Source: Virgibacillus profundi
GTDB taxonomy: Bacteria > Bacillota > Bacilli > Bacillales > Amphibacillaceae
Assembly: GCF_002287375.1 (NCBI RefSeq)
Contig: NZ_NPOA01000006.1
Span: forward strand, 186,001-250,000
Direction: 5' to 3'
DNA: 64,000 bases
The notes below the pieces were generated by a model. That model had not been told where the DNA came from and did not search any database. It was given only the letters and a program-made list of their open reading frames with translations. The position numbers were made by a program, and so were the translations under genes. Below are positions 35,436-45,531 of this stretch, one piece after another (the stretch's first letter is position 1; each line of letters opens with the position of its first letter).

Positions 35436-38303
35436 GTGGCACAGAGTGAAGAATCTATTAAAAGATTCTGGGGAGAATTTCATGGTCCGAACATGGGGTA
35501 TGTTGAAGAACAATACGATTTGTACAAAGAGGATCCAGAAGCTGTTGATCCATCCTTAAAGGAAATGTTCGATCAATATGGAGCTCCCGAATGGACAGTT
35601 CAATCAGGAGTACAAGACCAGGCAACATCTGGACAAACTTCAATAAATGATGTTAAGAAGCTAACCTCAGCGATGAAACTTGTTGAGGCTATTCGTCGTT
35701 TTGGACATTTGGAGGCGGATATATACGCTGTTAGTGTTCACAAGGAACGTAAGTCCAATTTAGTTGATCCGGAGAATTACGGATTAAATGATAATGATTT
35801 AAAAAACATGCCGGCATCCTGGTTGTGGGAGAATGCACCAGGAAATATTGAAAATGGCTTGGATGTAATTAAAGAATTGAAGAAGTATTATTCGGGCACG
35901 ATTGCTTTTGAGTATGATCATGTAAATAATGATGAAGAACGCACATGGCTGCAACAGTTGATTGAAGCCGGTGAAGCACGAATGGATTTATCTGACGTTG
36001 AAAAGAAACAATTACTTGAACGTCTTGCACATGTAGAAGGATTTGAAGCTTTCCTGCAAAAAACTTTTGTTGGTCAGAAACGTTTTTCAATTGAAGGATT
36101 GGAAGCAATGGTTCTGATGCTTGACCAAGTTGTAAAATATGCGATTGATGACAAAATTGAAAACATCATGATGGGTATGGCTCACCGTGGCCGCTTATCG
36201 GTGCTGGCACATGTGCTTGGGAAGCCATATGATAGGATTTTCTCTGAATTTCAACATTCACCTGATAAGGAATTAATGCCTTCTGAGGGATCAATGGGAA
36301 TTAATTATGGTTGGACAGGGGATGTGAAATATCATTTTGGTGCAACGAAGGATGTTAAAGATGGGGACGAAACAAAAACCCGTATCACATTAGCCCATAA
36401 TCCATCACATTTGGAATTTGTGAATCCTGTTGTTGAAGGATTTGCACGTGCAGCACAGGATAACCGTTCTGAAAGTGGATACCCAAAACAGGATACGAAC
36501 AAAGCGATACCTGTATTGATTCATGGAGATGCTGCATTTATTGGTGAAGGCGTTGTAGCAGAGACGTTAAATCTAAGTGGTTTGCCAGGATATAAAACTG
36601 GTGGTTCGCTCCATATTATCGCTAACAACCTTGTTGGGTATACAACAAGCCAGGAAGATGGACGTTCCACTCGTTATGCAAGTGATTTGGCAAAAGGCTT
36701 TGAAATTCCAATTATTCATGTAAATGCTGATGATCCAATTGCATGTGTATCAGCAGTTAAAATTGCTTATGAATATCGTCAAAAATTTAATAAAGATTTC
36801 CTAATTGATTTGGTTGGCTATCGTCGTTATGGTCATAATGAAATGGATGAGCCAAGAAGTACACAACCTAAGTTATACCAGGATATTGATAAGCATCCAA
36901 CAGCAGCTAATGTCTTTGCTAAGTTTTTAGAAGAAAAGGGCGTTATGAATGCAGATGGATTTAAGAAAGTTTTAGACGATGTCGAAAATCATTTACGTGA
37001 TATTTTCGAAAGCATGAAAGAAAATGAAACAGGTCAGGCAGAAGTGAAAAATATGCCTGAAGCATTAACTAATGGAATCAGTCAATTTGAAACAGCAGTG
37101 GAATTGAATGCTTTAAAAGCTTTAAACAAAGGTCTATTGAACCGGCCGGAAGGTTTTAATGGCTTTAGAAAAGTTGAGAAAATCCTTAAACGCCGTGAGA
37201 ATATCCTGGAAGAAGGAAATAAGGCAGATTGGGGTGCTGGTGAAGCATTAGCCTATGCATCTATTTTACAGGATGGAATTCCTATTCGTCTAACCGGTCA
37301 GGACACGGAAAGAGGTACATTTGCACACCGACATATTGTTTTACATGATATTGAAACAAATGAGAAATACAGTCTTATGCATGGTTTAGAAGAAGCAAAG
37401 GCATCTTTTGATGTAAGGAACAGTCCTTTATCAGAAGCAGGTGTATTAGGTTTTGAATATGGGTATAGTGTTCAATCACCAAATACATTGGTTATTTGGG
37501 AAGCACAATTTGGTGATTTTGCCAATGCTGCTCAAGTAGTATTTGACCAGTTTATTTCTGCAGCACGTGCGAAGTGGGGCGAGAAATCTAATATGGTCAT
37601 GTTACTGCCACATGGCTATGAAGGTCAGGGTCCGGAACACTCTAGCGCTCGTTTGGAACGTTTCCTGCAAATGGCTGCAGAAAATAACTGGATTGTTGCA
37701 TATCCAACGTCATCTGCACAATTTTTCCATTTGATTCGCAGACAGGCTGCCCTGCGTGGTCGTGAAGAAGCTAGACCATTAATTCTAATGACGCCTAAAA
37801 GTAGTTTGATCCGTAACCCACGTATAGCATCAACTGCTAAAGAATTTTCTGAGGGCAAGTTCGAACCATTAAGACAACAGCCAAACTTGAAGGTTAGTAA
37901 GAAAAATGCAAAACGCTTACTAATCGGAAGTGGTAAAATAATGGTGGATATTGAAGAGGCAATAGACAATTCTGAAGAGAAATTTGATTGGTTGCGTGTA
38001 CTACGACTTGAACAAATTTATCCATTCCCTAAAAAGGATCTGGAAAAAGAATTGAAAGAATTGCCTAATCTGGAAGAAATCGTTTGGGTACAGGAAGAAC
38101 CAAAGAATATGGGTAGCTGGGATTTTGTAGATGATTATTTAAGAGATCTTCTGCAAGATGGCCAAACCTTACGATACATTGGTCGCCCGGATCGTTCCTC
38201 ACCAGCTGTTGGAGTACCAAATGTGCATAAAACAGAACAAAGTCAACTAGTACAAAAAGCAATTAACCCGTCAAAAGGAGGAGATTCCAGTGAACGAAAT
38301 TAA
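35436..38303 (+). CDS. odhA: 2-oxoglutarate dehydrogenase E1 component
   Basis: 955 residues from a GTG start 7 nt after TGGGGGT; an ATG 60 nt upstream is possible but lacks a site and adds residues not typical of OdhA. The N-terminus [20 protein letters not shown] matches Bacillus OdhA. ThDP-dependent motifs are [19 protein letters not shown] and [19 protein letters not shown], with a transketolase-like C-terminal half ([27 protein letters not shown]). TCA-cycle enzyme; overlaps odhB by 14 nt. Confidence 0.95.
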   Translation: MAQSEESIKRFWGEFHGPNMGYVEEQYDLYKEDPEAVDPSLKEMFDQYGAPEWTVQSGVQDQATSGQTSINDVKKLTSAMKLVEAIRRFGHLEADIYAVSVHKERKSNLVDPENYGLNDNDLKNMPASWLWENAPGNIENGLDVIKELKKYYSGTIAFEYDHVNNDEERTWLQQLIEAGEARMDLSDVEKKQLLERLAHVEGFEAFLQKTFVGQKRFSIEGLEAMVLMLDQVVKYAIDDKIENIMMGMAHRGRLSVLAHVLGKPYDRIFSEFQHSPDKELMPSEGSMGINYGWTGDVKYHFGATKDVKDGDETKTRITLAHNPSHLEFVNPVVEGFARAAQDNRSESGYPKQDTNKAIPVLIHGDAAFIGEGVVAETLNLSGLPGYKTGGSLHIIANNLVGYTTSQEDGRSTRYASDLAKGFEIPIIHVNADDPIACVSAVKIAYEYRQKFNKDFLIDLVGYRRYGHNEMDEPRSTQPKLYQDIDKHPTAANVFAKFLEEKGVMNADGFKKVLDDVENHLRDIFESMKENETGQAEVKNMPEALTNGISQFETAVELNALKALNKGLLNRPEGFNGFRKVEKILKRRENILEEGNKADWGAGEALAYASILQDGIPIRLTGQDTERGTFAHRHIVLHDIETNEKYSLMHGLEEAKASFDVRNSPLSEAGVLGFEYGYSVQSPNTLVIWEAQFGDFANAAQVVFDQFISAARAKWGEKSNMVMLLPHGYEGQGPEHSSARLERFLQMAAENNWIVAYPTSSAQFFHLIRRQAALRGREEARPLILMTPKSSLIRNPRIASTAKEFSEGKFEPLRQQPNLKVSKKNAKRLLIGSGKIMVDIEEAIDNSEEKFDWLRVLRLEQIYPFPKKDLEKELKELPNLEEIVWVQEEPKNMGSWDFVDDYLRDLLQDGQTLRYIGRPDRSSPAVGVPNVHKTEQSQLVQKAINPSKGGDSSERN

Positions 38304-39561
38304 AATACCTGAACTGGCAGAATCTATTACAGAAGGAACAATCGCCGAGTGGTTAGTGAAAAAAGGTGATAAAATTGAAAAAGGTGACCCAGTTGTTGAG
38401 TTGGAAACAGATAAAGTAAACGTAGAAGTAAACTCCGATTTTGCCGGTGTCATTACAGAAATTCTAAGTGAAGAAGGCGAAGATGTTGAAGTTGGTGACA
38501 CAATCGCAAAAATAGATGAAAATGGTGAAGCTGGGGGAGACGCTCCTGAAGAGAAAGAAGCACCTAAAGAAGAGAAAAAAGAAGAAACAGTCGTAGAAGA
38601 CAAAGATGAAACACCGAAAAAAGAAGAAAAGCAGGAATCTGGCAGTAATGAAGATAAAGGTGATATAATTGCGTCTCCTGCTGCAAGAAAACGTGCTCGT
38701 GAATTGAACATTGATTTAAGCTCTGTAAGCCCGCGTGATCCATTAGGCCGTGTTCGTCCAGAGGATGTGGAGGCTGCAGCTAAAGATGAAAGTGAAAAGA
38801 AAGCATCCAAGCCTGCTAAGAAAGAAGAAAAGAAAGAAGCAGCTAAAACAGAATTTGATAAACCAGTTGAGCGTGTGAAAATGACTCGTCGCCGTCAAAC
38901 AATTGCCAGAAACCTTGTTGAGGTTCAGCAGGAGACAGCAATGTTGACTACATTTAATGAAGTTGACTTAACCAATGTTATGAAGCTTCGCAGTGAGCGT
39001 AAAGAAAAGTTCATTGAAAAACACGGTGTAAAACTTGGCTTTATGTCATTCTTTACAAAAGCAGTTATTGGCGCATTAAAAGAATTCCCGTATTTGAATG
39101 CTGAAATTCAAGGTAAAGAACTAGTATTGAAAAAATTCTATGATATCGGTATTGCTGTATCAACAGATGATGGATTGGTTGTTCCTGTTGTTCGTGATGC
39201 AGATAGACTGGATTTCGCAGGAGTAGAACGTGAAATTGGAAATCTTGGGAAGAAAGCACGTGATAATAACCTGGCATTGGATGATTTAACTGGCGGCTCA
39301 TTCACCATAACCAATGGCGGTACATTTGGATCCATGCTTTCAACACCAATTCTTAACGCACCACAGGTTGGTATTCTTGGAATGCATAACATTCAAAAAC
39401 GTGCGATGGTAATGCCTGATGACTCCATTGAGGTTCGCCCAATGATGTATCTTGCACTTTCCTATGATCATCGCATCGTTGATGGTAAAGAAGCAGTACA
39501 ATTCCTTGTACGCATTAAACAATTATTAGAAGATCCATATGATTTATTGCTTGAAGGATAA
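38290..39561 (+). CDS. odhB: Dihydrolipoyl succinyltransferase (E2)
   Basis: 423 residues from GTG preceded by AAAGGAGGAG, starting inside odhA. Lipoyl domain ~1-77 (lipoylated Lys in ETDKVNVEV), then a Glu/Lys-rich linker (~80-120), an E3-binding domain ([19 protein letters not shown]), a second charged linker, and the catalytic domain with the C-terminal active site [12 protein letters not shown] (His and Asp). Partner of OdhA in the 2-oxoglutarate dehydrogenase complex. The linkers are unusually acidic, in line with a halotolerant host. Confidence 0.95.
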   Translation: MNEIKIPELAESITEGTIAEWLVKKGDKIEKGDPVVELETDKVNVEVNSDFAGVITEILSEEGEDVEVGDTIAKIDENGEAGGDAPEEKEAPKEEKKEETVVEDKDETPKKEEKQESGSNEDKGDIIASPAARKRARELNIDLSSVSPRDPLGRVRPEDVEAAAKDESEKKASKPAKKEEKKEAAKTEFDKPVERVKMTRRRQTIARNLVEVQQETAMLTTFNEVDLTNVMKLRSERKEKFIEKHGVKLGFMSFFTKAVIGALKEFPYLNAEIQGKELVLKKFYDIGIAVSTDDGLVVPVVRDADRLDFAGVEREIGNLGKKARDNNLALDDLTGGSFTITNGGTFGSMLSTPILNAPQVGILGMHNIQKRAMVMPDDSIEVRPMMYLALSYDHRIVDGKEAVQFLVRIKQLLEDPYDLLLEG

Positions 39562-39577
39562 ATAATAGGTAAAGCTA

Positions 39578-39618
39578 TAAATCCTTACTTTGATGAAAAT
39601 CAAAGTGAGGATTTTTTG
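39578..39618 (+). terminator. Intrinsic terminator after odhB
   Basis: Stem AAATCCTTACTTTGAT / ATCAAAGTGAGGATTT (one wobble) with a GAAA loop and T tail. Confidence 0.93.
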
Positions 39619-39691
39619 ATTGGTGAAATGATGTGAGATAGACTGATAAAAAAGATTTAAAAAAATCCTGTTTTATATTGCGTAAACATGA

Positions 39692-39735
39692 AAAAACGAA
39701 TAATATAGATAATGTTGATTAAATTATTCGGAAAG
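39692..39735. promoter_or_regulatory. Inverted PurBox-like pair
   Basis: AAAAACGAATAAT (39692-39704) and, on the other strand, CTTTCCGAATAAT (39735-39723) each differ from the PurR PurBox AWWWCCGAACWWT at two positions. They face each other 18 nt apart, close to the 16-17 nt spacing in B. subtilis. The pair lies just before a purine permease gene. Confidence 0.6.
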
Positions 39736-39748
39736 CAAGGTGTTTTAA

Positions 39749-41038
39749 ATGAATAAGTCCTTTAGATTAAAACAAAATAACACAAATATCCGAACAGAGG
39801 TCATGGCGGGTATGACAACTTTTTTAACAATGGTTTATATTGTTGTTGTGAATCCGGCGATATTATCTTCTGCAGGCGTTCCATTTGAGCAAGTATTTAT
39901 GGCGACTGTTATTTCTGCAGTTGTTGGTACATTATACATGGCACTACTCGCAAATTATCCGATAGCCATTGCACCAGGTATGGGCCTGAATGCTTACTTT
40001 GCCAGTGTTGTTGCAACACAGGGGCTGTCTTATCAAGTAGTTTTTGGTGCTGTATTTTTAGCAGGTATTATTTTTATTTTATTAAGTCTTACAAAATTAC
40101 GGGAAACATTAATTGTTGCAATTCCGGCTTCACTAAAATATGGGATCACGTCAGGTATAGGTTTATTTATTGCGTTTGTTGGCCTGAGAAACTCGGGAAT
40201 TGTTGTACCAAATGAGGCCACTATTGTTGGGTTGGGTGACTTACATCATCCGATGACATTATTGACGATTGCAGGTTTATTTATCACGTTAATATTATTT
40301 GTATTGAAAGTAAAGGGAGCATTGTTCTTTGGGATGCTGGCAACCGGAATCATTGCATTTTTCACTGGCCAGTTAGATTTTAACGGTTTTATTTCAGCAC
40401 CCCCAAGCCCTGTATTCTTTGATATGGATATTGGTGGCGTTATTTCAAATGGACTTTATACTGTAGTTTTTGCATTTTTACTAGTAACTATCTTTGATAC
40501 AACAGGCACAATGATTGGTGTTGCAGAGCAGGCAGGCTTTATGAAAAACGGAAATATGCCACGTGCAAAACAGGCGTTATTGGCAGATGCAACTGCTACT
40601 ACTGTTGGTTCTATGTTTGGTACAAGTCCGTCCACAGCATATATCGAGTCAACATCCGGTGTTGCTGCAGGTGGAAGAACTGGCTTGACATCAGTTATAG
40701 TTGCAGGCTTATTTGCCCTATCTATTTTCTTCACACCTATCATTGAAGTAATTGCAAATATTCCGGCGATAACTGCACCAATTCTAATTATTGTAGGTTG
40801 TTTCATGATGGAAGGTTTAGCAAAGATAGATTGGCAAACATTTGATGAAGCTTTCCCGGCATTTGCGATTATCCTGACAATGCCATTTACATCCAGTATT
40901 GCAACAGGAATAGCCATTGGATTTATTACTTATCCAATCCTAAAAATTGCTGTCGGAAAAGGAAAAAATGTTCATTGGATTCTATATGTTTTTGCGGTGA
41001 TTTTTTTATTGCAAATGATTTATTTCCCGGCACATTAG
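39749..41038 (+). CDS. NCS2/AzgA-family purine permease
   Basis: 429 residues with ~12-13 membrane segments. The N-terminal TEVMAGMTTFLTMVYIVVVNPAIL and APGMGLNAYFAS, plus GTSPSTAYIESTSGVAAGGRTGL, are signatures of the AzgA branch (hypoxanthine/guanine or adenine permeases such as PbuG and PbuO). No purine riboswitch is visible upstream; inverted PurBox-like sites are, which favours a PurR-controlled PbuO-like role. Start ATG has AAGCAAGGTG upstream. The exact base transported is not readable. Confidence 0.9.
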   Translation: MNKSFRLKQNNTNIRTEVMAGMTTFLTMVYIVVVNPAILSSAGVPFEQVFMATVISAVVGTLYMALLANYPIAIAPGMGLNAYFASVVATQGLSYQVVFGAVFLAGIIFILLSLTKLRETLIVAIPASLKYGITSGIGLFIAFVGLRNSGIVVPNEATIVGLGDLHHPMTLLTIAGLFITLILFVLKVKGALFFGMLATGIIAFFTGQLDFNGFISAPPSPVFFDMDIGGVISNGLYTVVFAFLLVTIFDTTGTMIGVAEQAGFMKNGNMPRAKQALLADATATTVGSMFGTSPSTAYIESTSGVAAGGRTGLTSVIVAGLFALSIFFTPIIEVIANIPAITAPILIIVGCFMMEGLAKIDWQTFDEAFPAFAIILTMPFTSSIATGIAIGFITYPILKIAVGKGKNVHWILYVFAVIFLLQMIYFPAH

Positions 41039-41044
41039 GTCAAG

Positions 41045-41090
41045 CAGACTGCTTGCGAGGGGGTACGCCTTCCTAAGCAGTCTTTTTATT
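41045..41090 (+). terminator. Intrinsic terminator after the purine permease
   Basis: AGACTGCTT pairs with AAGCAGTCT across an inner GC-rich loop, then T5. Confidence 0.85.
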
Positions 41091-41252
41091 TTGTTTTATT
41101 CTTATGTTAAAAAATATGAAAATAGGGAACAACTAATTCAGACAATACAAAATATAAAATACCTCTTGCATGACGTCTGACAACTTGGTACAATTACCTT
41201 TGGAAATTCAAAATGAAAACATTTTCAAACAATACAAAGGGAGGCTACATCC

Positions 41253-42440
41253 GTGGATATTCTTCTTGGACTACTAGCAATTCTTGTTGTCCTCGGACTA
41301 GCATTTTTGATGTCTAATGATAAGAAAAATATTAATTATAAAGGCATCGGAATTATGTTGGTTTTACAATTATTAACAACTTGGTTTATGTTCACAACAG
41401 AAATTGGCCAGAATATTATTAATGGTATATCGGCCGGCTTTAATAAATTAATTGAATTTGGATCAGAAGGAATAAGCTTTGTTGTAGGCGGATTTGTTAC
41501 AGAAGATAGTGGCGTATTCTTCTTTAACGTATTATTACTCATCATATTTTTTGCAACGATATTATCCGTACTTACTTATTTGAAAATTTTACCGGCTATT
41601 ATTAAATATCTTGGTGGAATTATTTCCAAAATTACAGGTCTGCCAAGGGTCGAATCATTTAATGCTGTGAATAGTATCTTTTTTGGACAATCTGAAGCAT
41701 TAATTGCAATCAGGACACAGTTTCATCATTTAAATAATAACCGTCTGTATATCGTAAGTGCTTCTGCAATGGGTTCCGTTTCTGCATCAATTGTCGGCGC
41801 GTATTTACAAATGCTGCCACCGGAATATGTCCTGGTAGCTTTGCCATTAAATATGTTTAGTGCTTTAATGATTGCATCTGTTATTGCACCTGTTAAAGTT
41901 CCTAAAGAAGAAGACCTTGTAGACGTGACCGATGTTACAAATGATAAAAGTATTTTTGAAGCAATGGGTAATGGTGCACTTGAAGGTGGAAAAATTGCTT
42001 TAATCGTTGCAGCAATGTTAATTGCCTTTATTGCATCATTGGAATTAGTAAATTGGTTAATACAGTTAGTATTTGCCGGAGTTACCCTGCAAGAGATTTT
42101 AGGATATATTATCGCTCCAATAGGTATGCTTATGGGTATTGCGCCGGGTGAGGTGCTTGAAGCTGGTGCCGTAATGGGAACCAAAATCGTTACAAATGAA
42201 TTTGTAGCAATGCTTAAATTCCAGCCAATGCTTGAAACGATGTCAGAGAAAACGATTGGTATTGTAACTGTTTTCCTAACGAGCTTTGCCAACTTCTCTT
42301 CCATCGGGATTATAGCTGGGACTGTTAAAGGAATCGACAGTGAAAAGGCGGTCAGTGTATCAGGCTTTGGTATGAAGCTTCTGATTGGCGCTACATTAGC
42401 ATCTATTCTGTCAGCTACAGTAGTAGGTTTATTCCTATAA
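41253..42440 (+). CDS. Concentrative nucleoside transporter (NupC family)
   Basis: 395 residues from GTG with AAAGGGAGGC upstream. Three N-terminal TMs are followed by the CNT core: GLPRVESFNAVNSIFFGQSEALIAIR, ASAMGSVSASIVGAYLQMLPPEYVL, and the late SFANFSSIGIIAGTVKGI. These are the helical-hairpin and selectivity motifs of the family. It imports nucleosides by ion symport, probably with Na+ in this host (inference). It sits next to the purine permease but has its own terminator on each side. Confidence 0.92.
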   Translation: MDILLGLLAILVVLGLAFLMSNDKKNINYKGIGIMLVLQLLTTWFMFTTEIGQNIINGISAGFNKLIEFGSEGISFVVGGFVTEDSGVFFFNVLLLIIFFATILSVLTYLKILPAIIKYLGGIISKITGLPRVESFNAVNSIFFGQSEALIAIRTQFHHLNNNRLYIVSASAMGSVSASIVGAYLQMLPPEYVLVALPLNMFSALMIASVIAPVKVPKEEDLVDVTDVTNDKSIFEAMGNGALEGGKIALIVAAMLIAFIASLELVNWLIQLVFAGVTLQEILGYIIAPIGMLMGIAPGEVLEAGAVMGTKIVTNEFVAMLKFQPMLETMSEKTIGIVTVFLTSFANFSSIGIIAGTVKGIDSEKAVSVSGFGMKLLIGATLASILSATVVGLFL

Positions 42441-42441
42441 T

Positions 42442-42472
42442 AAAAAATCCGCTCCCTGGGGGCGGATTTTTA
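42442..42472 (+). terminator. Intrinsic terminator after the nucleoside transporter
   Basis: AAAAATCCGC / GCGGATTTTT stem with T tail. Confidence 0.9.
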
Positions 42473-42482
42473 ATGTATGTAG

Positions 42483-42520
42483 GATGTAAAAGCGAGGCTG
42501 AAAGTCCTCGCTTTTACATC
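42483..42520. terminator. Second hairpin between convergent genes
   Basis: Perfect 15-bp stem (42483-42497 with 42506-42520), 8-nt loop. The inner GCGAGG/CCTCGC is followed by TTTT on either strand, so it probably serves the MATE gene and backs up the previous terminator. Confidence 0.75.
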
Positions 42521-42538
42521 GCCCGAGCGCTCAGACTT

Positions 42539-43897
42539 TTACTGTTCTCCAAATTTGGCGTATTTCTTTTGCAAATGTAACAACCGCCATAATAATGCGA
42601 CTGCACCACAGCTCAATCCAACAATAATACCAACCCAATAACCGAATGGCTCTAAAGCAGTATAATTTGCCAACAGCCAGCCAGTTGGTAATCCGATGAT
42701 CCAATAGGAAACAAGGGCAATAATAAATGTCACATTAACATCCTTGTATCCACGCAGTGCACCTTGAATTGGAGCACCAAATGCATCTGCCAATTGGAAG
42801 AATATTGCATAGATGATGAACTGTTTCGTGAGTTCAATTACTTCTGGATTGGAACTGTACATTGCCGCAACAATGTCATTGGATATATACAAAACAAGAC
42901 CGGCAAAGATAGCGATAAACACACCTCCGCTTAGGCCTATATAGCCATAAGTGCGTGCGTCAGCAAAACGTTTTCCACCAATTTCAAATCCGATTGCAAT
43001 CGTTAATGCCATACCAACACTTAATGGAATCATATATAAAAGTGAGGCAAAGTTAATTGCCGCCTGATGTGCAGCGATGGTATAGGTGCTGTAGACACTC
43101 ATTAATAATGTCATAGCAGAGAATATACTCGTTTCAAAAAACATTGCAAATCCGATGGGAAGTCCAATTTTTAATTGCTCCCACCAAACATTGAAAGAAG
43201 GCTTTACCCAGTTTGAAAAAATACGGAAATTACGAAATGGGTTGATCTTATAAACAATGCCTAAAGCAATAAAACATACCAGCCAATAGGTGATTGCTGT
43301 TGCGATACCCGCACCAATTCCACCTAAAGCAGGAACACCAAATTTACCAAAAATAAAAATATAGTTAAAAATAAAATTTAGTGGTAAGGAAATTAATATG
43401 ATGACCATGGAAATCCGTGTTTGTCCAAGAGCATCAATAAAACATCGCAATGTATTAAAAATAAAAAGTGGTATAATTCCTGCGCATAATGAAATAAGAT
43501 AATATTTAGCCGTATGTCTAACTCCTGGTTCCAGATCCATTAATGAAAGTATTGGTTCAAGTGCTATCAATATGATTAACAGCACAATAACTGCTAAACC
43601 AATTGATAAATAAATTCCTTGCTGCACTTTATTAGACACTTCATCATGTGCCTTTCTTCCTGTTAATTGAGCTATTATTGGGGTTATGGCTAAAAGTACG
43701 CCATTAATCCCTGTGAAAATAGGAACCCAGAGACTGGAACCAATTGCCACTCCGGCCAAATCCTCTGCCCCTGCACGCCCTGACATCACCGTATCAAATA
43801 TGTTCATTAAATACATGCTTACTTGTGTAATGAGAATGGGAACCAATATTATGCTAAATAACTTTAATTTTTCTTTTAATGTAGCAGTTTCATACAT
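42539..43897 (-). CDS. MATE family efflux transporter
   Basis: 452 residues with 12 TMs in two pseudo-symmetric halves. Typical motifs are LMNIFDTVMSGRAGAEDLAGVAIGSSLW, GVLLAITPIIAQLTGRK and, in the second half, AAHQAAINFASLLYMIPLSVGMALTIAIG. NorM/DinF-like Na+- or H+-coupled export of drugs or metabolites is expected. Closest to the Bacillus YeeO/NorM branch by appearance. Monocistronic. Confidence 0.92.
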   Translation of the reverse strand: MYETATLKEKLKLFSIILVPILITQVSMYLMNIFDTVMSGRAGAEDLAGVAIGSSLWVPIFTGINGVLLAITPIIAQLTGRKAHDEVSNKVQQGIYLSIGLAVIVLLIILIALEPILSLMDLEPGVRHTAKYYLISLCAGIIPLFIFNTLRCFIDALGQTRISMVIILISLPLNFIFNYIFIFGKFGVPALGGIGAGIATAITYWLVCFIALGIVYKINPFRNFRIFSNWVKPSFNVWWEQLKIGLPIGFAMFFETSIFSAMTLLMSVYSTYTIAAHQAAINFASLLYMIPLSVGMALTIAIGFEIGGKRFADARTYGYIGLSGGVFIAIFAGLVLYISNDIVAAMYSSNPEVIELTKQFIIYAIFFQLADAFGAPIQGALRGYKDVNVTFIIALVSYWIIGLPTGWLLANYTALEPFGYWVGIIVGLSCGAVALLWRLLHLQKKYAKFGEQ

Positions 43898-43997
43898 AAT
43901 ACTCTTCCTTTTTTACTTATTTTCCAGTAGGATGTAAGAAGTCATAAATTCTATTATACCGTTTTATTTCGTAATGCGAAAGAAGGGAAGACATTTA

Positions 43998-45068
43998 ATG
44001 AAAAAGAAACGAATTTTGTTCACCGGTGGCGGAACTGCCGGTCATGTAATTGTTAATTTGGCATTAATCCCAGTGTACCAACGTGATGGTTGGGAAATTG
44101 ATTATATAGGTTCGAAGGAAGGCATTGAAAGAAAGCTGATCGGACAATTGGATGGTGTAACCTATCATGCGATTTCTACAGGTAAATTGCGCCGCTATAT
44201 GTCTAAAGAAAATTTCAAAGATCCATTTAAAGTATTAAAAGGAACGATGCAGGCTGCAAGAATTATGGGAAAAACAAAACCTTCCATTATATTTTCAAAG
44301 GGCGGTTTTGTTTCTGTACCTGTTATGTTGGCTTCAAAGCTGCGAAGGGTGCCGGCAGTTATACATGAATCGGATTATACTCCTGGACTTGCAAATAAAA
44401 TTGCGATTCCATTTGCAAAGAAAGTATTGGCAACTTTCCCGGAAACAATGAACTTTTTGCCTGAGAAAAAGGCTGAATATGTTGGGGCAATTATTCGTGA
44501 GGAGTTATTTAAAGGAGAGAAAGAAAAAGGCCTGGCATATGCTGGTCTAACGAAAGAAAAACCGGTATTACTTATCATGGGTGGCAGTGGTGGCTCGAGA
44601 AAAATTAATGAAACCGTACGGACTAGTTTGCCCGAGCTATTGGACACATTCCAGATTATTCATATTTGTGGACAAGGAAATTTGGACCCGGACGTAAAAG
44701 AAAAGGGATACGCACAATTTGAATATATCAATGAAGAGGTAAAGGATATATTTGCAGCATCAGATTACGTGCTGTCACGTGCAGGATCGAATGCCATATT
44801 TGAATTTTTGGCATTACAAATTCCGATGCTACTCATTCCTTTATCAAAAGAGGCAAGCAGGGGAGACCAAATTATTAACGCAAGGTCTTTTGCCGAAAAA
44901 CGTTATGCCCGTGTTATGGAAGAAGAGGGGTTAACCAAAGATTCATTGATACAGGAACTTTCCCAGCTAAAAGAGTATGCACCAATAATGATTGATAAAA
45001 TGAAGGAATACAAAAGTGAGAAAGCACGTGATCGTGTAGTTGAAATTCTGCGTGAAGAACAAAAGTAG
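43998..45068 (+). CDS. MurG-like UDP-GlcNAc glycosyltransferase (MurG2 type)
   Basis: 356 residues from the inner ATG (GAAGGGAAG upstream; the outer start is 24 nt earlier). GT28 family: N-terminal [16 protein letters not shown] (MurG usually has GGGTGGH), lipid-facing [21 protein letters not shown], and the donor site [11 protein letters not shown] and [15 protein letters not shown]. The deviations from canonical MurG and the lack of a division/cell-wall neighbourhood match the second MurG found in some bacilli. It may make lipid II under particular conditions (inference). Confidence 0.9.
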   Translation: MKKKRILFTGGGTAGHVIVNLALIPVYQRDGWEIDYIGSKEGIERKLIGQLDGVTYHAISTGKLRRYMSKENFKDPFKVLKGTMQAARIMGKTKPSIIFSKGGFVSVPVMLASKLRRVPAVIHESDYTPGLANKIAIPFAKKVLATFPETMNFLPEKKAEYVGAIIREELFKGEKEKGLAYAGLTKEKPVLLIMGGSGGSRKINETVRTSLPELLDTFQIIHICGQGNLDPDVKEKGYAQFEYINEEVKDIFAASDYVLSRAGSNAIFEFLALQIPMLLIPLSKEASRGDQIINARSFAEKRYARVMEEEGLTKDSLIQELSQLKEYAPIMIDKMKEYKSEKARDRVVEILREEQK

Positions 45069-45084
45069 AGCTATATAAGCAGGC

Positions 45085-45141
45085 ATATCATCCGGACAGC
45101 GGAAATATCATCCGAGAAATAATATCGGTCATACAAGAAAA
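45085..45141 (+). repeat. Short 20-bp-type array after the MurG-like gene
   Basis: ATATCATCCGGACAGCGGAA, ATATCATCCGAGAAATA and ATATCGGTCATACAAGAAAA start at 45085, 45105 and 45122. The first aligns with the 29.2-kb unit ACATCAGCTCGAGAGCGAAA at 14 of 20 positions. It lies between the stop codon (45068) and the terminator, hence in the 3' untranslated RNA. Confidence 0.7.
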
Positions 45142-45182
45142 ACTCCCATTAACTGGATTATACCAGCTAAGGGAGTTTTTTA
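45138..45182 (+). terminator. Intrinsic terminator after the MurG-like gene
   Basis: AAAACTCCC / GGGAGTTTT outer stem with an inner CTGG/CCAG stem, then T6. Confidence 0.88.
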
Positions 45183-45531
45183 ATTTCATAGCATGTTTAA
45201 ACGACCAACTGTATAAAAAACTAGAGTTATCTCGAGAAAAAGCGATGATAAAGCTAATAAGAAGTAGTTATGCGTGTATTACCATAGATAATCGTGATTT
45301 TTCTACTATTTTCGCAGTTTAGTCACATTGAGTAAATAGAATTCTTTCGTTAAGATTAATATTATTGGGTTTAAAGAGGTATTTGAAATAGAGTTAATTC
45401 CCCGTATGAGCTTTTATTCTCCAATTTACATAAGAAATAAACCGTCCATCATTTATTTTAGGAAAGTTATTTAGCTGGAAAATTCAATTCATTTACCAGG
45501 ATTTTTTAAAAAAGAAAAGGGGTTTGAAATC
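45183..45531. other. Long leader region before the glycine betaine operon
   Basis: 349 nt without a gene. AT-rich with many T runs. I find no recognised riboswitch or clear sigma-A promoter; AGAAAAGGGG 7-16 nt before the start codon is the ribosome binding site. The promoter must lie somewhere here, because a terminator precedes it. Confidence 0.4.

Noticed and set aside
39619-39748. Purine riboswitch before the purine permease
   Set aside because: The conserved purine-aptamer loop and junction sequences are not present; only PurBox-like sites are seen.
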